DNA of 64,000 nucleotides. Source: CAVVDY01 sp963819645. GTDB taxonomy: Bacteria > Acidobacteriota > Terriglobia > Terriglobales > Acidobacteriaceae. A program made the position numbers and the translations under genes. Positions 1 to 11,298 of this stretch are shown piece after piece. The notes beneath the pieces were generated by a model. That model was not told the origin of the DNA, made no database searches, and saw only the letters and a program-made list of their open reading frames with translations. The stretch covers positions 186,001-250,000 of the forward strand of contig CAWFWZ010000001.1 in the NCBI GenBank assembly GCA_963819645.1, written 5' to 3'. Numbering within the stretch: position 1 is the stretch's first letter; each line of letters begins with the position of its first letter.

Positions 1-948
1 AGGTTTTGCGCCAGGCCGCGAACATAGTCGAGGTTATCTTTATCCTGATCGACTGCGTGCCGGTAGGCGTCCACTGCCTTGCCGTAGTCTTTGCTCTGTT
101 CGTAGGTGTAGCCCAGGGTGGAGTAGAGCTTCGCGGTACGCGCCTTGTTCAGGAATGGCGTTCAGCACCTGAAGCGCACGCGAAGTGTCACCCTCCTCGT
201 TATAGAGGATGGCCAGCGTGGTGACGGCGTCTTCCGACTGCGGTTGCAGGTTGACGGCGATCTTGAACTCGGTCTCCGCCTTCAGCAGCTCATTATTGAT
301 GCGATAGAGGCGGCCGAGCAGCAGGTGGTCCTCAACGCTTTTTGGATCCAGCTTTACGATTGCCTCGTACTGCTCGATGGCCAACTTCAGCACTTCCTGC
401 GACTGGTTGTTGGCCTGCATGTCGCCAAGCGACCGCAGGTAGATGCGGCCCAGCAAGCGGCGCGCTTCCAGATTGTTGCCGTCGCGCTTGAGGATGTCCT
501 GCGCTTCCAGAACGGCATCGCGGATGCGCCCGGTCTTCGCGTACAGCTCCGCCAAGCCTGCGTTTAGGTAGTCGGAGTCAGGATCGTTCTCGATTGCCGC
601 GCGGTACTCTTCGATAGCCTTGGTGGCATAGTCCGCCCGCCCGTACGTGGACACCATCTCCTCGTACATGTGAGCCATCATGAAGTGGTAGTACGCTGCC
701 GCTTTGTCGGGCTGGGCCGGCTTCGCCGCCGCCTCACCTTTATCAGCAGGAGCGGTTGCAACCGGAGCAGCATCCTCATCTCTTGTTTCGGGCGCAGCTG
801 TATCAGGCGCAGTCTTCTGCGCCGGAACTGGAGCCGGAGTCTCTACGCCGGACGCTGGCTCAGACTGTGAGGGCTGTTGCGCGAAAGTGCCGGCAGGTGC
901 AGCCAGCAGCAGGGCAATCGATAGCTTGCAAAACAGATTCAAATTCAT
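1..948 (-). CDS. Secreted TPR-repeat protein (3' end outside window)
   Basis: The protein begins with a Sec signal peptide (MNLNLFCKLSIALLLAA, ending near TFAQ). A Pro/Ala/Glu-rich linker follows to about residue 85, then tandem tetratricopeptide repeats of the ALELYAKTGR / LGRLYRINNE type. TPR arrays are protein-interaction scaffolds; no enzymatic domain is visible. A candidate start 15 bases upstream exists, but the internal Met directly precedes the signal peptide and is preferred. Near position 150 the reading frame changes: the upstream frame gives a nonsense tail, while the neighbouring frame continues with KLYSTLGYTYEQSKDYGKAV, a clear further TPR. The gene therefore runs off the left edge and the frame change is probably a sequencing indel. 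It is the last visible gene of a minus-strand group that starts at 5.6 kb. Confidence 0.8.
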
Positions 949-1109
949 TGAGTGGACCGGCAACTCTCAGGCCATTGGATGCGACGCATAAGCGCAAAGG
1001 TCTTTCTATTTTAGTGGTTCGTGGTCAAGACGGGAACCGTGGGAAAGTACCCTCTCACCCACCTCTATTGAAACACAGGAAATGGTTGGACGTAGCGGGA
1101 AAACAAAGG

Positions 1110-1637
1110 TTAAGGCGCCGGAACTTCCTGGAGCACCCGGATCTTCCATGAATTCTCCGCCGCCGTCATCAGGACGACGTAATGCGCGGTAACATCCTGT
1201 GACGCCACGACCTTATCGCCGTCGAGGACTTGGACCTGCAATTGGGCGGTGTCGTGTAACTCCATGGCTGAGCCTTCGCTGGAATAGAACGTCGCCCGCA
1301 CCCGGTGGCCGCGATCGACGTAACGGCGATGAAGTCCAGCCTTCTTCTGCTGTTTTATGGTTTCAGCCAATTTGTCGTCGGCAGTTCCAATAAAATTAGC
1401 GCCCAGAAGATCGGGGCGGTTCTGGTCCAGAGCGTCTGCCATAGCCCGCCAGGCGGCTGCATAATCGCGAGCGACGGCCTTCTCGGTTGCGTCCTCTACC
1501 TGTCGGGGAGAGGCATTTTGAATGTCGAGAGTCACCGCGGGGGTGTTGGCGGCGAGGACCGTGGAAGTGCCGGACCCGGGTAGCGAGCACAGGAGTGCGA
1601 GGGACGCGATGGAACCAAAAATCAGGACCCGCTTCAC
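1110..1637 (-). CDS. Small secreted protein of unknown function
   Basis: This is an intact 175-residue protein with a signal peptide (MKRVLIFGSIASLALLCSLP) and a mature part rich in charged alpha segments followed by a beta-rich half (residues about 105-170). The half reading VRATFYSSEG...AQLQVQVLDG...TAHYVVLM resembles the cystatin/NTF2-like sheet of small periplasmic proteins, but I cannot assign a family. The start is a GTG that overlaps the TGA of the upstream Ig-like gene, so the two are translationally coupled. Being secreted and in the same run as TPR and Ig-like proteins suggests an envelope role (inference). Confidence 0.7.
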   Translation of the reverse strand: MKRVLIFGSIASLALLCSLPGSGTSTVLAANTPAVTLDIQNASPRQVEDATEKAVARDYAAAWRAMADALDQNRPDLLGANFIGTADDKLAETIKQQKKAGLHRRYVDRGHRVRATFYSSEGSAMELHDTAQLQVQVLDGDKVVASQDVTAHYVVLMTAAENSWKIRVLQEVPAP

Positions 1638-2701
1638 ATGCCACCTCGCCAGTGAATTTCATTTCCCACTACAACGCCCGAGGCAACAGAGATAGTCGCG
1701 TCAGCGCTCGCGGGGAGTAAGGCTTGGGCGGCGCCCTTTTTGATGCGGGCGTCAACCGTACTCCTGCCATTGGCGTCGGTCGAGGTAAAGGTCACAATGG
1801 TTCCGTCGGGCACGGGATTGCCGGAGCAATCGTGAATGGGATCGGTGCTGACCAGAATGCCTTCCTTGGTCTGACGAGCATTCATGTGAATGTTGCACGG
1901 ATCGGAGGCGACCTCCTGCACGACCCGGCGCGTCGATGCCGGCCCGCTGGATGCGACGAACTGCGCGGGTCCTTCCTTCTTGGAAGAGTCCAGCTTGACG
2001 TAAGCGACACCATCTTTCGATGCCTCGGTGCGGGTGATGCTCTGTCCGTTGACGTTCAGATCGAACTTCACTGGTTGCGGCGTGATGACAAGGTTCTGAT
2101 ATTGGTCAAAAAGAAACGCGGTTCCGCTGATGACGTCATGCGTGTCGGCGGGCACTCGCGAAGGCCGCGCCAGGAATGCAATCGCGCCGACCTGATTGGC
2201 GACGACGAAAAACGAGCCGTCCCCCACGCCTTCGACGGCGACTATGTAACGGCCGGCATTCTGCAGTTCGTCGGCGGATATGGTGACTTGCCCGAGCGGG
2301 ACCTTGCGCTTGATCGCCGTCCCCGGGCCGGAGACATACAGCGTTGCCTCGCCGCTGCCGGAAGCGGTGAAGGTGAGGGCATTGCCTGCCGTGATCGTCG
2401 ACGGGAGATTGAGGTCCGCGGCGAAGGCGAATGTCGCGCAACAAATTAAGGCCGTCAGTCCCAACCCGCGTGCGCAGCGGAATTTGCTTTGTATCAGGGC
2501 ACGACTTCCAGTCGTGCCGTATGCGCCTCGGGACGACCCTGGCTTTAGCCCCTGTGCCGTCCCTACGGGACTTGAATCTTTTTCTCGCTCCACCCAGCGC
2601 TGAAGCGCTGGGCTAACCTCTGCTGCGCCTACGGCGCCGGTTTCTTGCGATGCCTGCATGTTTTCGCAACCCGATAATGTTTTCGTGACCATCGTCGTCA
2701 T
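1634..2701 (-). CDS. Secreted Ig-like (Big/invasin-type) protein, start uncertain
   Basis: From about residue 90 the protein is a plausible exported adhesin-like chain. A hydrophobic signal (GLTALICCATFAFAAD) is followed by beta-rich modules with Ig-like hallmarks (ITAGNALTFTASGSGEATLY; DQYQNLVITPQPVKFDLNV; GNPVPDGTIVTFTSTDANG), as in Big_1/invasin domains that add material stiffness or adhesion at the surface. The first about 85 residues are encoded by a dispersed palindromic repeat (2488-2640) and are unlikely to be original protein. The true start may be a TTG just before the hydrophobic stretch, or the repeat may have replaced the old 5' end. The stop overlaps the GTG of the next gene. 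Function as a structural surface protein is inference. Confidence 0.65.
   Translation of the reverse strand: MTTMVTKTLSGCENMQASQETGAVGAAEVSPALQRWVEREKDSSPVGTAQGLKPGSSRGAYGTTGSRALIQSKFRCARGLGLTALICCATFAFAADLNLPSTITAGNALTFTASGSGEATLYVSGPGTAIKRKVPLGQVTISADELQNAGRYIVAVEGVGDGSFFVVANQVGAIAFLARPSRVPADTHDVISGTAFLFDQYQNLVITPQPVKFDLNVNGQSITRTEASKDGVAYVKLDSSKKEGPAQFVASSGPASTRRVVQEVASDPCNIHMNARQTKEGILVSTDPIHDCSGNPVPDGTIVTFTSTDANGRSTVDARIKKGAAQALLPASADATISVASGVVVGNEIHWRGGM
2488..2640. repeat. Dispersed palindromic repeat
   Basis: The segment starts with TTTGTATCAGGGC followed by the palindrome ACGACTTCCAGTCGT, and ends with the inverted pair CCCAGCGCTGAAGCGCTGGG. The same TTTGTATCAGGGC end occurs at 47140 and, inverted, at 47392. 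It lies inside or at the 5' end of the Ig-like gene and is translated as its first residues if the long start is used. Confidence 0.7.
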
Positions 2702-2776
2702 GGCCGTTTATTGCTGGCGGTCCCGCGAGTACTGGTTCACGGTGACGCGGTGTTGTGAACGTTGCCGGCAATGTCG

Positions 2777-3809
2777 TCACGCAAGCGACACGCTAAACGG
2801 CACCGGAGTCTGCGGCGGCAGCGCCTTGTCGACGTAGCCGTCGGAGACCCAGATGACCTTGCCGGAGTTGTCGTAGTAGGTCGCCAGCACGTGCGGGATG
2901 TTCACGGTCTGGCCGCTCTCGTTCAGCAGTTCGCCCTTGCAGCACATGTCGCCCGCGAGCATCGGTCACGATCTGCTGCTGCATCACACCGATGACCGGG
3001 TCGGCCGAGGCCGGCACCAGCATCGAGTTGGGCTGCATGCGAACGCTCTTCACGTCCGCCAGCTTCACTGCCGGGGAAATCGATGCGGAAGGGCGAGATT
3101 TCCTTCGGCAGCAGGGTGTGCGAGATTTTGTCGAAGCTGGTCTCTTCGCCCACCACCTGGCCGTTCTTGCCGATCAGGGTTGCGCCGACGGAGACGAATC
3201 CCGGTACGGTGTCTTCGTTGGCGATTTCGCCGATGATGGTGGTGGTGTTGTCGTGGTCCACTGGCATTCATCGACACGATGCGCACGCGCGGAGCTTCGA
3301 CGTTCTGCGCTCCCCAGTCGTCGTCGCTGCCACGGGTCACGATGTCCCAGCGCAGGAAGTTGACCGGGAATCACCTGCGGCGGCACCTTCGGCTTCTTTC
3401 TGAACCGGCCATTCGACCTTCCAGCTCGTCGCCTTCCTTCACCACCTTCAGGTCGCGCGTGTCGTAGATGGCGCCCACGGCGGTGGCGTACTGCAACGTC
3501 GCCCGCACCAGCGCCTGGTTGTCATTCTGGTGCAGGACCTTGGTATCGACCTGCTGCAGCGCCGAGTAGGTGCGCAGGCTGCCGTCGCGACCGGCCAGGT
3601 CGCGCGGCAAAGTCCTTCTCGTCAGTGTTGCTCGATTTCGCAACATAGTTGTAAGCCCCCGCGTAGTCGTGCGACCTTACGCGATTCAACATCGCATGCA
3701 CCGCGCCTTCGGGCGACTTGGACGACGGCCCTTCACTGGGCCGGATCGTGGCCGCAGCGATCAAAACTACGGTGAGAACGATTAAAACAATGGGAAGTAT
3801 GCGTTTCAT
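2777..3809 (-). CDS. Membrane-anchored protein with FxLYD-like beta domain, multiply frameshifted
   Basis: The N-terminus (MKRILPIVLIVLTVVLIAAA) is a signal anchor. It is followed by an NTF2/DUF4878-like segment (SPEGAVHAMLNRVRSHDYAG; LVRATLQYATAVGAIYDT) and then an FxLYD-like module (NTTTIIGEIANEDTVPGFVS ... LIGKNGQVVGEETSFDKISH). A second related module follows (GELLNESGQTVNIPHVLATY with YYDNSGKVIWVSDGYV). FxLYD domains are extracytoplasmic beta-sandwiches of unknown ligand. The pieces lie in different frames, changing near 3610, 3425, 3385, 3365, 3265, 3070 and 2960, but they join without loss of sense. The cause is almost certainly sequence error. The ATG overlaps a possible TAA stop of the upstream PTPS-related gene (TAATG), suggesting coupling. 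Confidence 0.6.
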
Positions 3810-5582
3810 TACTTCGCCTCCCGCAGAATGACCGGCTCAGTTTGCAACCGGGGCAGGGAACTGGACCGGTGTGAGCCATCCTGCGACGCTCGGGCAGGAG
3901 CACGACCAGCAGGATCGCCAGCAGGCTGCTGGCCATGGGAAGCGTGCCCCAGAGAATGCCTTCCCACGGAGCAGGCATCACGTTGGGCCCCAGTCGATCT
4001 GGCGCGCCGGAGGCACATCCTCTTTCGTCCACAGTGTGACGTTGCCGTTGTCGTAGCTCTCGGCCTGGCGCCATCCGGCGAAGGCCAGCAGAGGCTCGTA
4101 ATAGCGGTCGCGCACGAAAATGTATTTCAGGCCGTACTGGTTCGCATGCTTCAGCACGGCACGCAGCGCTTCCATGCCGGCGGTGCCGTAGTACTTCGAG
4201 TTATAGAGCTGGCCGGCGCCGTACGCTGTCATTTCCGGCAGCAGACGGGCGGAGTTGTAGTCGCCATCGACGCTGCCGGCTTCGGCAGTAGGTCGATACC
4301 TTGGCGAACTGGTTTCCGAAACCCAAGGTGATGTAGCGGAACTTGGCGTGGTCGTCGTTATTCAGAAACGCGATCACCTGGTCGACCGAGAACGGCGAAC
4401 TATAGATGGGATGAATGGTGATCCATGCCACCGACATGGAGAACGTAAACACCGCGAGGATGGCCAGCGCGACGACCGCCTTGCGGCTCCAGCGGGCGAT
4501 CATCTCGAAGGCCAAGCAGGCCGACAAAGGGCATCGCCATCAGCGTGGCCCAGAAGGTGAAACGCTCGAAGGTCAGCACTTCAAAGGCGCGACCCAGCAG
4601 CAGCTTGCCGACTGGCGTAGTGCCACCTAACCCCAGAATCGCGGTCAGGTACCAGAAGTACAGCAGCGGACGCAGGCGGCGCTCCGCCGAACCGCGGAAG
4701 ATGATGAACGGCAGCGCCAGAATCATCGCTCCCATGGGAATGATGAAGAAGTTCACTCCGCTCATCGGCTTCAGCAGGAAGTTGTCGCGCGAGCCGTGCG
4801 GGATCGGCATTTGGTTGATCGGGTTCCGCAACAGCGACAGCCAGTACGGCAAGCAGCACGAGAACGACGCCGCCCACTGCGAGCACCGCAAACAGCACCG
4901 CTCTTCCCAGCACGCCGCCCACTGACGCGCGCTCGTCTTCCTCAACGGTGTCATCGCGGTCGAGGAGCGCGATCCAGAGAATCGGAATCGCAAACAGCAC
5001 CGAGCCGAAGATCATGGTGACGTGGTGCGCTGCCGCGGCTGCCCACGCGATGACAACTCCCTTCAGCAACGCACTGAATCGCGCGTAGCGCAGCCAGCGA
5101 TAGAAGTAGGGAAGCGCGTTCAGCACCAGAGCTGCGGAAGCGATGGTGTTGATCTGCCCGGACTGATAGACCAGCATTCCCAGCGAGCCAAGGAACACCG
5201 AGCCCAGGGCTGCGTAGCTCGCCGAGACTTCATCCACCCAGATTCGAGCGTAGCGATACATGCCAACCGGCAGCAGCAGGATCGCTATGAGTTGCACGAA
5301 CATGTAGGCCATTTGCAGCCCCATGATGTGCGAGAACAGCGCGATCCACTGGTGTACCAGAGGTGGGTAGGTGGTTTCCGAGAAGCCGCCAAACCATTTC
5401 ACGTTCCACGGATTGAACCAGTGGTGCGCGTAGTGGCTGGCGAAAAAGATGTGAACATTCGCGTCATACGACCCCATGGGCAACTGCATCAGCAGGAGGG
5501 GCCCATGTACCGCAAGCGTGATCAGCAGGATCATCGACAGCGGCAGCGCTCTGGAGTTCAGGGTCGAGGACTTCACAATCAC
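3809..5582 (-). CDS. PTPS-related polytopic membrane protein, frameshifted
   Basis: This is a long multi-spanning membrane protein (about 590 residues when rejoined). It matches the 6-pyruvoyl-tetrahydropterin-synthase-related membrane family (PF10131, from memory), which resembles YfhO/GT-C glycosyltransferases: a first TM, then a loop with MGSYDANVHIFFASHYAHHW, then YPPLVHQWIALFSHIMGLQM and repeated hydrophobic helices. A soluble C-terminal part (KYYGTAGMEALRAVLKHANQ, KYIFVRDRYYEPLLAF) precedes a last TM. GT-C-like topology suggests a lipid-linked sugar or glycan role, fitting the exopolysaccharide locus next door (inference). The chosen start is a GTG with GGAGG seven bases upstream. Frame changes occur near 4855, 4515, 4285 and 3985, and the exact stop (3809-3850) is uncertain. 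Confidence 0.6.
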
Positions 5583-5818
5583 GGGGATGCCTCCGGACAA
5601 GGTTCAGAGCTGTTTTGATTCCAAAACTGCCGCTGGGTTTGTCTGGGGATGTATGAGCATCTGTAAGCGCAAAGTGAGAACGCTCGCTTCCCAACTCCGG
5701 CAATCCTTTCCAATAAGCAGAGCTGCGAACAGCCCTTCAGCGGGTATTCGCATCGGAGCAGAAGGTGTGCAGCTTGCAAAGTAAGTTCCTGCACACTTCG
5801 GTCGCGAGTCATTTTCCA

Positions 5819-8800
5819 GTGAAGAAGAATTCTTTTTTCGTGATGTTCTGTTCCGTTGTGCTGTGCGCGCCGCTGGCGTCGTCGCAGACCTTTGAGATCA
5901 ACGGCCAGCAGACGCAGCCGTCCGCCACTTCACCGAACGGCTCGCAACCGCGGGCGAAGAAAGGCGCACCCTCCGCCGGGTCCGCCAGCGACAACGGCAT
6001 CGGCTGGGGCAGCAGCATTGAAGTCGGACGACTTGCCCGCGCCGCCGAGGATGCGCTGCGTCATGGCAATCCCGGACAGGCGGCTGACTACGCCGAGCGT
6101 GCGGTAAAGGCGGCGCCCGGAGACAACAAGCTCTGGTTCCTGCTGGGCTACACGTCGCGCATGGCGGGCCGTTATCAGCAATCGCTCGATGCCTACCAGC
6201 ACGGACTGCAGAATTCTCCTGGCAATCCTGATGGCATGAGCGGGTTGGCGCAGACCTACGCCGCCATGGGACGTACCGACCAGGCGCTGCAACTGCTGCA
6301 GCAGGTGATCCGGGCCAATCCTCATCGCACCAACGACCTGCTGGTGGCGGGCCAGTTGTACATGAAGACCGGGAACACGCAGGAGGCCATCAATCTTTTG
6401 CAGCGCACTGAAGCGCAGGAGCCGAATCCGCACGTCGAGCTGATGCTTGGCATGGCGTATCTCAAGCTCAAGCAGCCCGACAAAGCGAAGCAGATGCTCG
6501 AGCTTGCGCGTAAGCACGCGCCAGGCAACGTCGAGATCTATCAGGCGGCGGCGACTTTCTATCGCGAGCAGCACGACTACAAGGCCGCCATCGACATGCT
6601 GAAGCGCGCGCCTAGGATGACGCCGTCCGTGCTGGGCGACCTGGGTTACAGCTACGAGCTCGCCGGCGACAAGCAGGCGGCAGCGGACGCGTATTCGCGA
6701 GGCTGCGAATGCTGATCCGAAGAACATTGGGTACCAGCTCAGCGCGGCGCAGTCGCAATTGCGAGTTGGTGACCTGGAGAAGACCAAGAGTTATTTGAGC
6801 CGTGCAGCAGCCATCAATCCCAACGGCTATCGGGTGCACGCGACGCGGGCGCTGCTGGCGAAGACCGAGAACAACAACGAGCTTGCTATTGCGGAATACA
6901 AAGCCGCAATCAATGCGTTGCCGCAAGGTCCGGTTCCTGAAGGAGATTTGTACCCCGTACAGCTTCGGCTGAACCTGGCCGACCTCTATCGCGAGAGCGG
7001 CGACGAACGGGCCGCGCACCAGACCATTGCCGAGGCAGAAGAGCAGGTCAACAAGCTGCATGTGGAGGGTCCGGCGAAGGCGGAATTCCTGCGCATTCGC
7101 GCGGCGCTGAAGACCTCGGACGGCGATCTTAAGGGCGCTGAGTCTGACCTGCTCGAAGCCAAACAGCTCGATCCCGACAACCTCAACATCACGCTGCAAT
7201 ACGCGAACCTGTTGTGGAAAGAGAAGCGCGGGGACGAAGCTCGCAAGATCTACGAACACATCCTCAGCGGAGATCCCAACAACCGCTTCGCGCTGGAAGC
7301 GATGGGATACCTATACCGCGAAGACAACAATCCGCAGATGGCGGAGCAGTACTTCAACAAGCTCGCGGCCGCTTATCCCAACGACTACGTGCCTTATCTC
7401 GCGCTCGGCGACCTGTACGTGCAGGTCAAGCAGTTCGACAAGGCTAATACAGCCTACGAGCAGGCCTACAAGTTGGCGCCGCAGAATCCGGTGGTGATTT
7501 CTAACGCCGCGAATGCAGCCATCGAGAACCAGCAGATGAAGCTGGCTGGCCTGTGGGTGAATCGCGCGACGGGCAAAACCGCCGACGATCCCCGTGTGAT
7601 GCGCGAGCGCGAGCGCTGGCTCTTCCACGAGGGCAAGTATCAGGAGTCGGCGGAGTTGGGCTACAAGGTGCTGCAGGAGCTGCCAAAAGATCGCAACGCT
7701 TCGGTCTACCTTGCGTACGACCTGTACAACTTGGGCCGTTACGACGAAACGCTGCGCATCGCCAATAAGTATCAGGGCGTGCTGCCCAATGAACCCAACT
7801 TCCCGTTGCTGGCGGGCCACGTTCACAAGCAGTCGCAACTTCTGTTTGAGTCGGTGAATGACTACACCGATGCGATTCAGCGCGATCCGCGGATGATGGA
7901 AGCGTACGTCGCCCGCGGGTACGTAAGAAATGACATGCAGGACGCGGAGCAGGCGTCCAAGGACTTCAACACCGCGCTGAAACTGAGCCCGAACAACGGC
8001 ATTGCACATCTTGGCCTGGCGTTTAGCGATCTGCAAGCTGCGCCGCCCCAAGGATGCGTTGGACCAAGTGGACGAAGCGCAAAAGCTGATGGGTGAGTCT
8101 GGCGCGACGCATCTGGTAAAGGCGACGGCATATCGTCAGCAACGTCTGCTGGGCAGCGCGGAGAAGGAATACGACGCTGCGCTGAAGTACGCGCCTGACG
8201 ATCTTTCGCTTCAGCTCGCGCGCGCCGATACCCTCTATCAAATGCGGCGCTACCAGGACTCGATCAACGCCCTTAACCAGGCGTTGCGGTTGTCGCCGGA
8301 TGATCCCGTCATCTACGGGGAGCTGGCCCACGCATACGCGCAACTTCACGATCGCGAGCAGACCATGCGCTACGTACAGGCCGCCGAGCAGTACGGATCT
8401 GACAGTTCAGCAACATTGCTCGATACCGGCGATGCGCTGCTGACGCTGGGCGACCAGAAAGCAGCGATGGATCGCTTCGCCGAGGCGCTGGCTGCTCCCG
8501 ATGCCAACCGAGTGAACGTGCGGCTCGCGATTGCCAAGGTCATGGCTCGCGACGGGCACTACGACGACGCCAAGCAGCAGATCAGCCTTGGCTTTGCCGA
8601 GAGCCGCATTGGAGATGCTCCGCCGGTCACTGCCGACAATCTGATCGAAGCCGCAAACCTGCTGCTCTCGATGCATGACTTCGATCTGGCAACCACCTAC
8701 TACGAGAAGGCGAAACAAGCTGGAGCGGCTGACGAAGTTGTAGGCATTGGTTTGGCAAACTCGTATCTCGCGCAAGGCAAAACGCGCGCGGCCGATGCCG

Positions 8801-10035
8801 AGCTAGCGGCGCTGGGTAGCGATCCCGCCAGCAACGACAACTACGATTACCTGCTGGCGAAGAGTGTGGTTTACCGTCAGCGTCACGATGACGTTAACGC
8901 GTTGGCCGTGTTGTCGCGCGCCGACTCAGTGGGTGCAGCGAGCCAGGACGCAGAGATATTGCTGCAACAGGTGGCCGGCGACGAAGGTTACCGGGTGAAC
9001 GACCACCTCAGCTTGCTGGGGAATTTCACCATGGGCGGACTCTACGACGATTCCACCATCTACATGCTGGACCAGCAGATTTTTGGCCTCAGCAGCAACA
9101 ACCCGTTGCTGCCGCCGCCGCGCTCTGAGCTGCAGTCATTGGCCACAGCCGCATATCGGCTGCACTTCAATAATTTTCCGCTGGTGAGCGGATACTTCCA
9201 GATTCGCAATGCGCAGGGCCCGTATTCCTTGCCCAACGAAGCATTGATCATCAACCGCAACACTAACGACTACAACTTCAACAGCGCGATCAACCCCACG
9301 CTGCACATCGGAGACGCGTCGATTAACTTCAATACCGGGATTCAGTTCACGATACGACGCGACAGCGATGATCCGGTGAACCTTGATCAAAATTTGTTGC
9401 GCGAGTTCGTGTACTTTTCGAGCAGCTATTTTTATAACTGGATTAGCTTCCGTGGTTCGGTTTATCACGAAGCCGGGCCGTTCACCCTTCAGAACGAAAG
9501 CTCCAACGATATCGGCGAACAACTAGAGTTCACGGTCGGAAGACCGTGGGGCAAGACGGCGTTCGTCACGGGTTATACGCGGCGCAATCTCACCTTCAGT
9601 CCGCTGGTGCGCCAGTTCTTCACGACGTCGACGTATGCCGGCATCACGCGCAAGTTCGGCGAGAAGCTGACGGTGACGGCGCTCGGCGAGTACATCCGCT
9701 CCTATCGTGTGCAGGACACATTGACCGCGACCGCGCAGGCACTGCGTCCGGGCGGGACCATCGTCTTCCAGCCGAACCATACCTGGAGCGTCAACGGCGA
9801 ATTTGCCTACACGCGGGGCGAAATTCTGCAGGATTACAACAATTTTTATAGCGCATTCTACGTCTCTTACGGGCGGCCGTTGCGGCGCATCATGACAGAC
9901 TCCGCCGGCAGTTTCCCGGTGGAATATCCTTTGCGCTTTTCCTTCGGCGTAGAGACAGAGCAGTTCCCGAACTTCAACGGCACAGCCAAGAGCGTACAGC
10001 TTTTACGCCCGATCATTCGGCTGACGGTTTTTTAG
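5819..10035 (+). CDS. Giant TPR plus outer-membrane beta-barrel protein (PelB/BcsC/PgaA-like exporter)
   Basis: Rejoined, this is an about 1,400-residue exported protein. A signal peptide (FFVMFCSVVLCAPLASSQ) is followed by roughly 900 residues of TPR repeats. The last about 340 residues (from about 9000) read as amphipathic beta strands (SYFYNWISFRGSVYHEAG; TAFVTGYTRRNLTFSP; KLTVTALGEYIRSYRV) and end in a terminal Phe, the usual signature of an outer-membrane barrel. TPR superhelix plus C-terminal barrel is the architecture of the BcsC, PgaA and PelB exopolysaccharide export proteins. The downstream GT4, flippase and OmpA genes support that role. Frame changes near 6705 and 8040 are bridged by in-register TPRs. 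The start is uncertain: GTG at 5819 is chosen for its position before the hydrophobic core. Confidence 0.75.
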
Positions 10036-10047
10036 GGCCCCTCGGTC

Positions 10048-11298
10048 ATGAAAATTTGCCTGGTGACAGCTTTTCCGCCCAGTCGGCGTGGGCTAAATGA
10101 ATACGGGTTTCACATCGCACGGGAGTTGGGCCGCGATCCGCTGCTTAGCCTGACCATCCTGGGCGACGAGACCGAAGATGGCGCGGCAGAACTCGACGGC
10201 TTCGAGGTGATTCGTTGCTGGCGCTTCGACTCGCTTAGCAATCCGGTGAAGTTGTGGCGAGCCATCCACGACATCAAGCCGGATGTCGTCTGGTTCAACC
10301 TGCTGTTCTCGACCTTTGGCAACAAGCCCGTCGCGGCGTTCGGTGGACTTTCTGTCCCAGTCCTCTCGCGATTGACGGGACGATACACGCACGTCACCTT
10401 GCACCACCTGATGGACAACATCGATCTCAAAGACGCAGGCGTGCGCTTTCCTCGGCTGTACCGGGCTGCAGGCTACGCTGCTACGCGCATGTTGCTGATG
10501 GCGAATTCCATCTCAGTCTTATTGCCTGCGTATCGTCGCACTCTCATCGACAAGTACCGTGGCGAAAACGTGCATTTTCGCGCGCATGGCATTTTGTCGA
10601 CGCGTCCTGAGCCGCCGGACTTCACTCTGCGCAGTAATCCTGAGCATCGCATTCTCGCCTTTGGCAAGTGGGGGACATACAAACGGCTCGATCTGCTGAT
10701 CGAAGCCTTTCATGAGCTTGCAGAGCGTATGCCGAACGTGAAGCTGGTGGTGGCGGGCTCGAATCATCCCATGACGCCAGGGTATGTGGAATCTGTCGCC
10801 GAGCAATTGAAGGATGATTCGCGAGTAGAGTTCACCGGGTATGTGGCAGAGGAGGACATTCCCGGGCTGTTTCGTACCGCCAGTTTCCTGGTACTCCCAT
10901 ATTCTTCTGCGACTGGGGCCAGTGGAGTAGCCCACCTTGCGTGCGAATTTGGCGTCCCAATAGTTTCAGCCGGAATACAGGACTTTCGCGAGATGGCGTG
11001 GGACGAGGGAATTGCTATTGAATTTTATGAAACTGGCGATGCCCATGACCTGGCGGCTCGCATGCACGATCTGCTCAACGACGAGCAGAAAATGCGCGAA
11101 ATGTCGGAGCAGAACTTCTCGGCTGCACTGCGCATGACGATGCCCCAGATCATTCGCCAATACCTGCGCTCCTTCGATCTTCACCAGCGCGCCCGGGCTC
11201 TCGAGCCGATCTCGCGCTTCCGGCGGATACCGTCCTGGGTACCTTCGCGGTCGGCAATTTTTCGGGCGGCGGCTCCGAGGTGGCAACCATGGATATAA
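10048..11298 (+). CDS. GT4-family glycosyltransferase
   Basis: This 416-residue cytoplasmic protein has the two-Rossmann GT-B layout. The N-terminal acceptor half begins MKICLVTAFPPSRRGLNEYG. The C-terminal nucleotide-sugar half carries the GT4 features ILAFGKWGTYKRLDLLIEAF, KLVVAGSNHP, VEFTGYVAEEDIPGLF and LPYSSATGASGVAHLACEFG, the last being the E-x7-E region (here the second acidic position is taken by GVPIV context). It probably adds one sugar to a growing exopolysaccharide or lipid-linked intermediate; donor and acceptor cannot be read from sequence. It starts 13 bases after the exporter stop and its 3' end overlaps the next gene by ten bases, so it belongs to the same operon. Confidence 0.85.
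   Translation: MKICLVTAFPPSRRGLNEYGFHIARELGRDPLLSLTILGDETEDGAAELDGFEVIRCWRFDSLSNPVKLWRAIHDIKPDVVWFNLLFSTFGNKPVAAFGGLSVPVLSRLTGRYTHVTLHHLMDNIDLKDAGVRFPRLYRAAGYAATRMLLMANSISVLLPAYRRTLIDKYRGENVHFRAHGILSTRPEPPDFTLRSNPEHRILAFGKWGTYKRLDLLIEAFHELAERMPNVKLVVAGSNHPMTPGYVESVAEQLKDDSRVEFTGYVAEEDIPGLFRTASFLVLPYSSATGASGVAHLACEFGVPIVSAGIQDFREMAWDEGIAIEFYETGDAHDLAARMHDLLNDEQKMREMSEQNFSAALRMTMPQIIRQYLRSFDLHQRARALEPISRFRRIPSWVPSRSAIFRAAAPRWQPWI

Noticed and set aside
1724..2449. 241-residue open frame opposite the Ig-like gene
   Set aside because: It is antisense to a gene with a signal peptide and Ig-like modules, and has no family-like sequence or ribosome-binding site.
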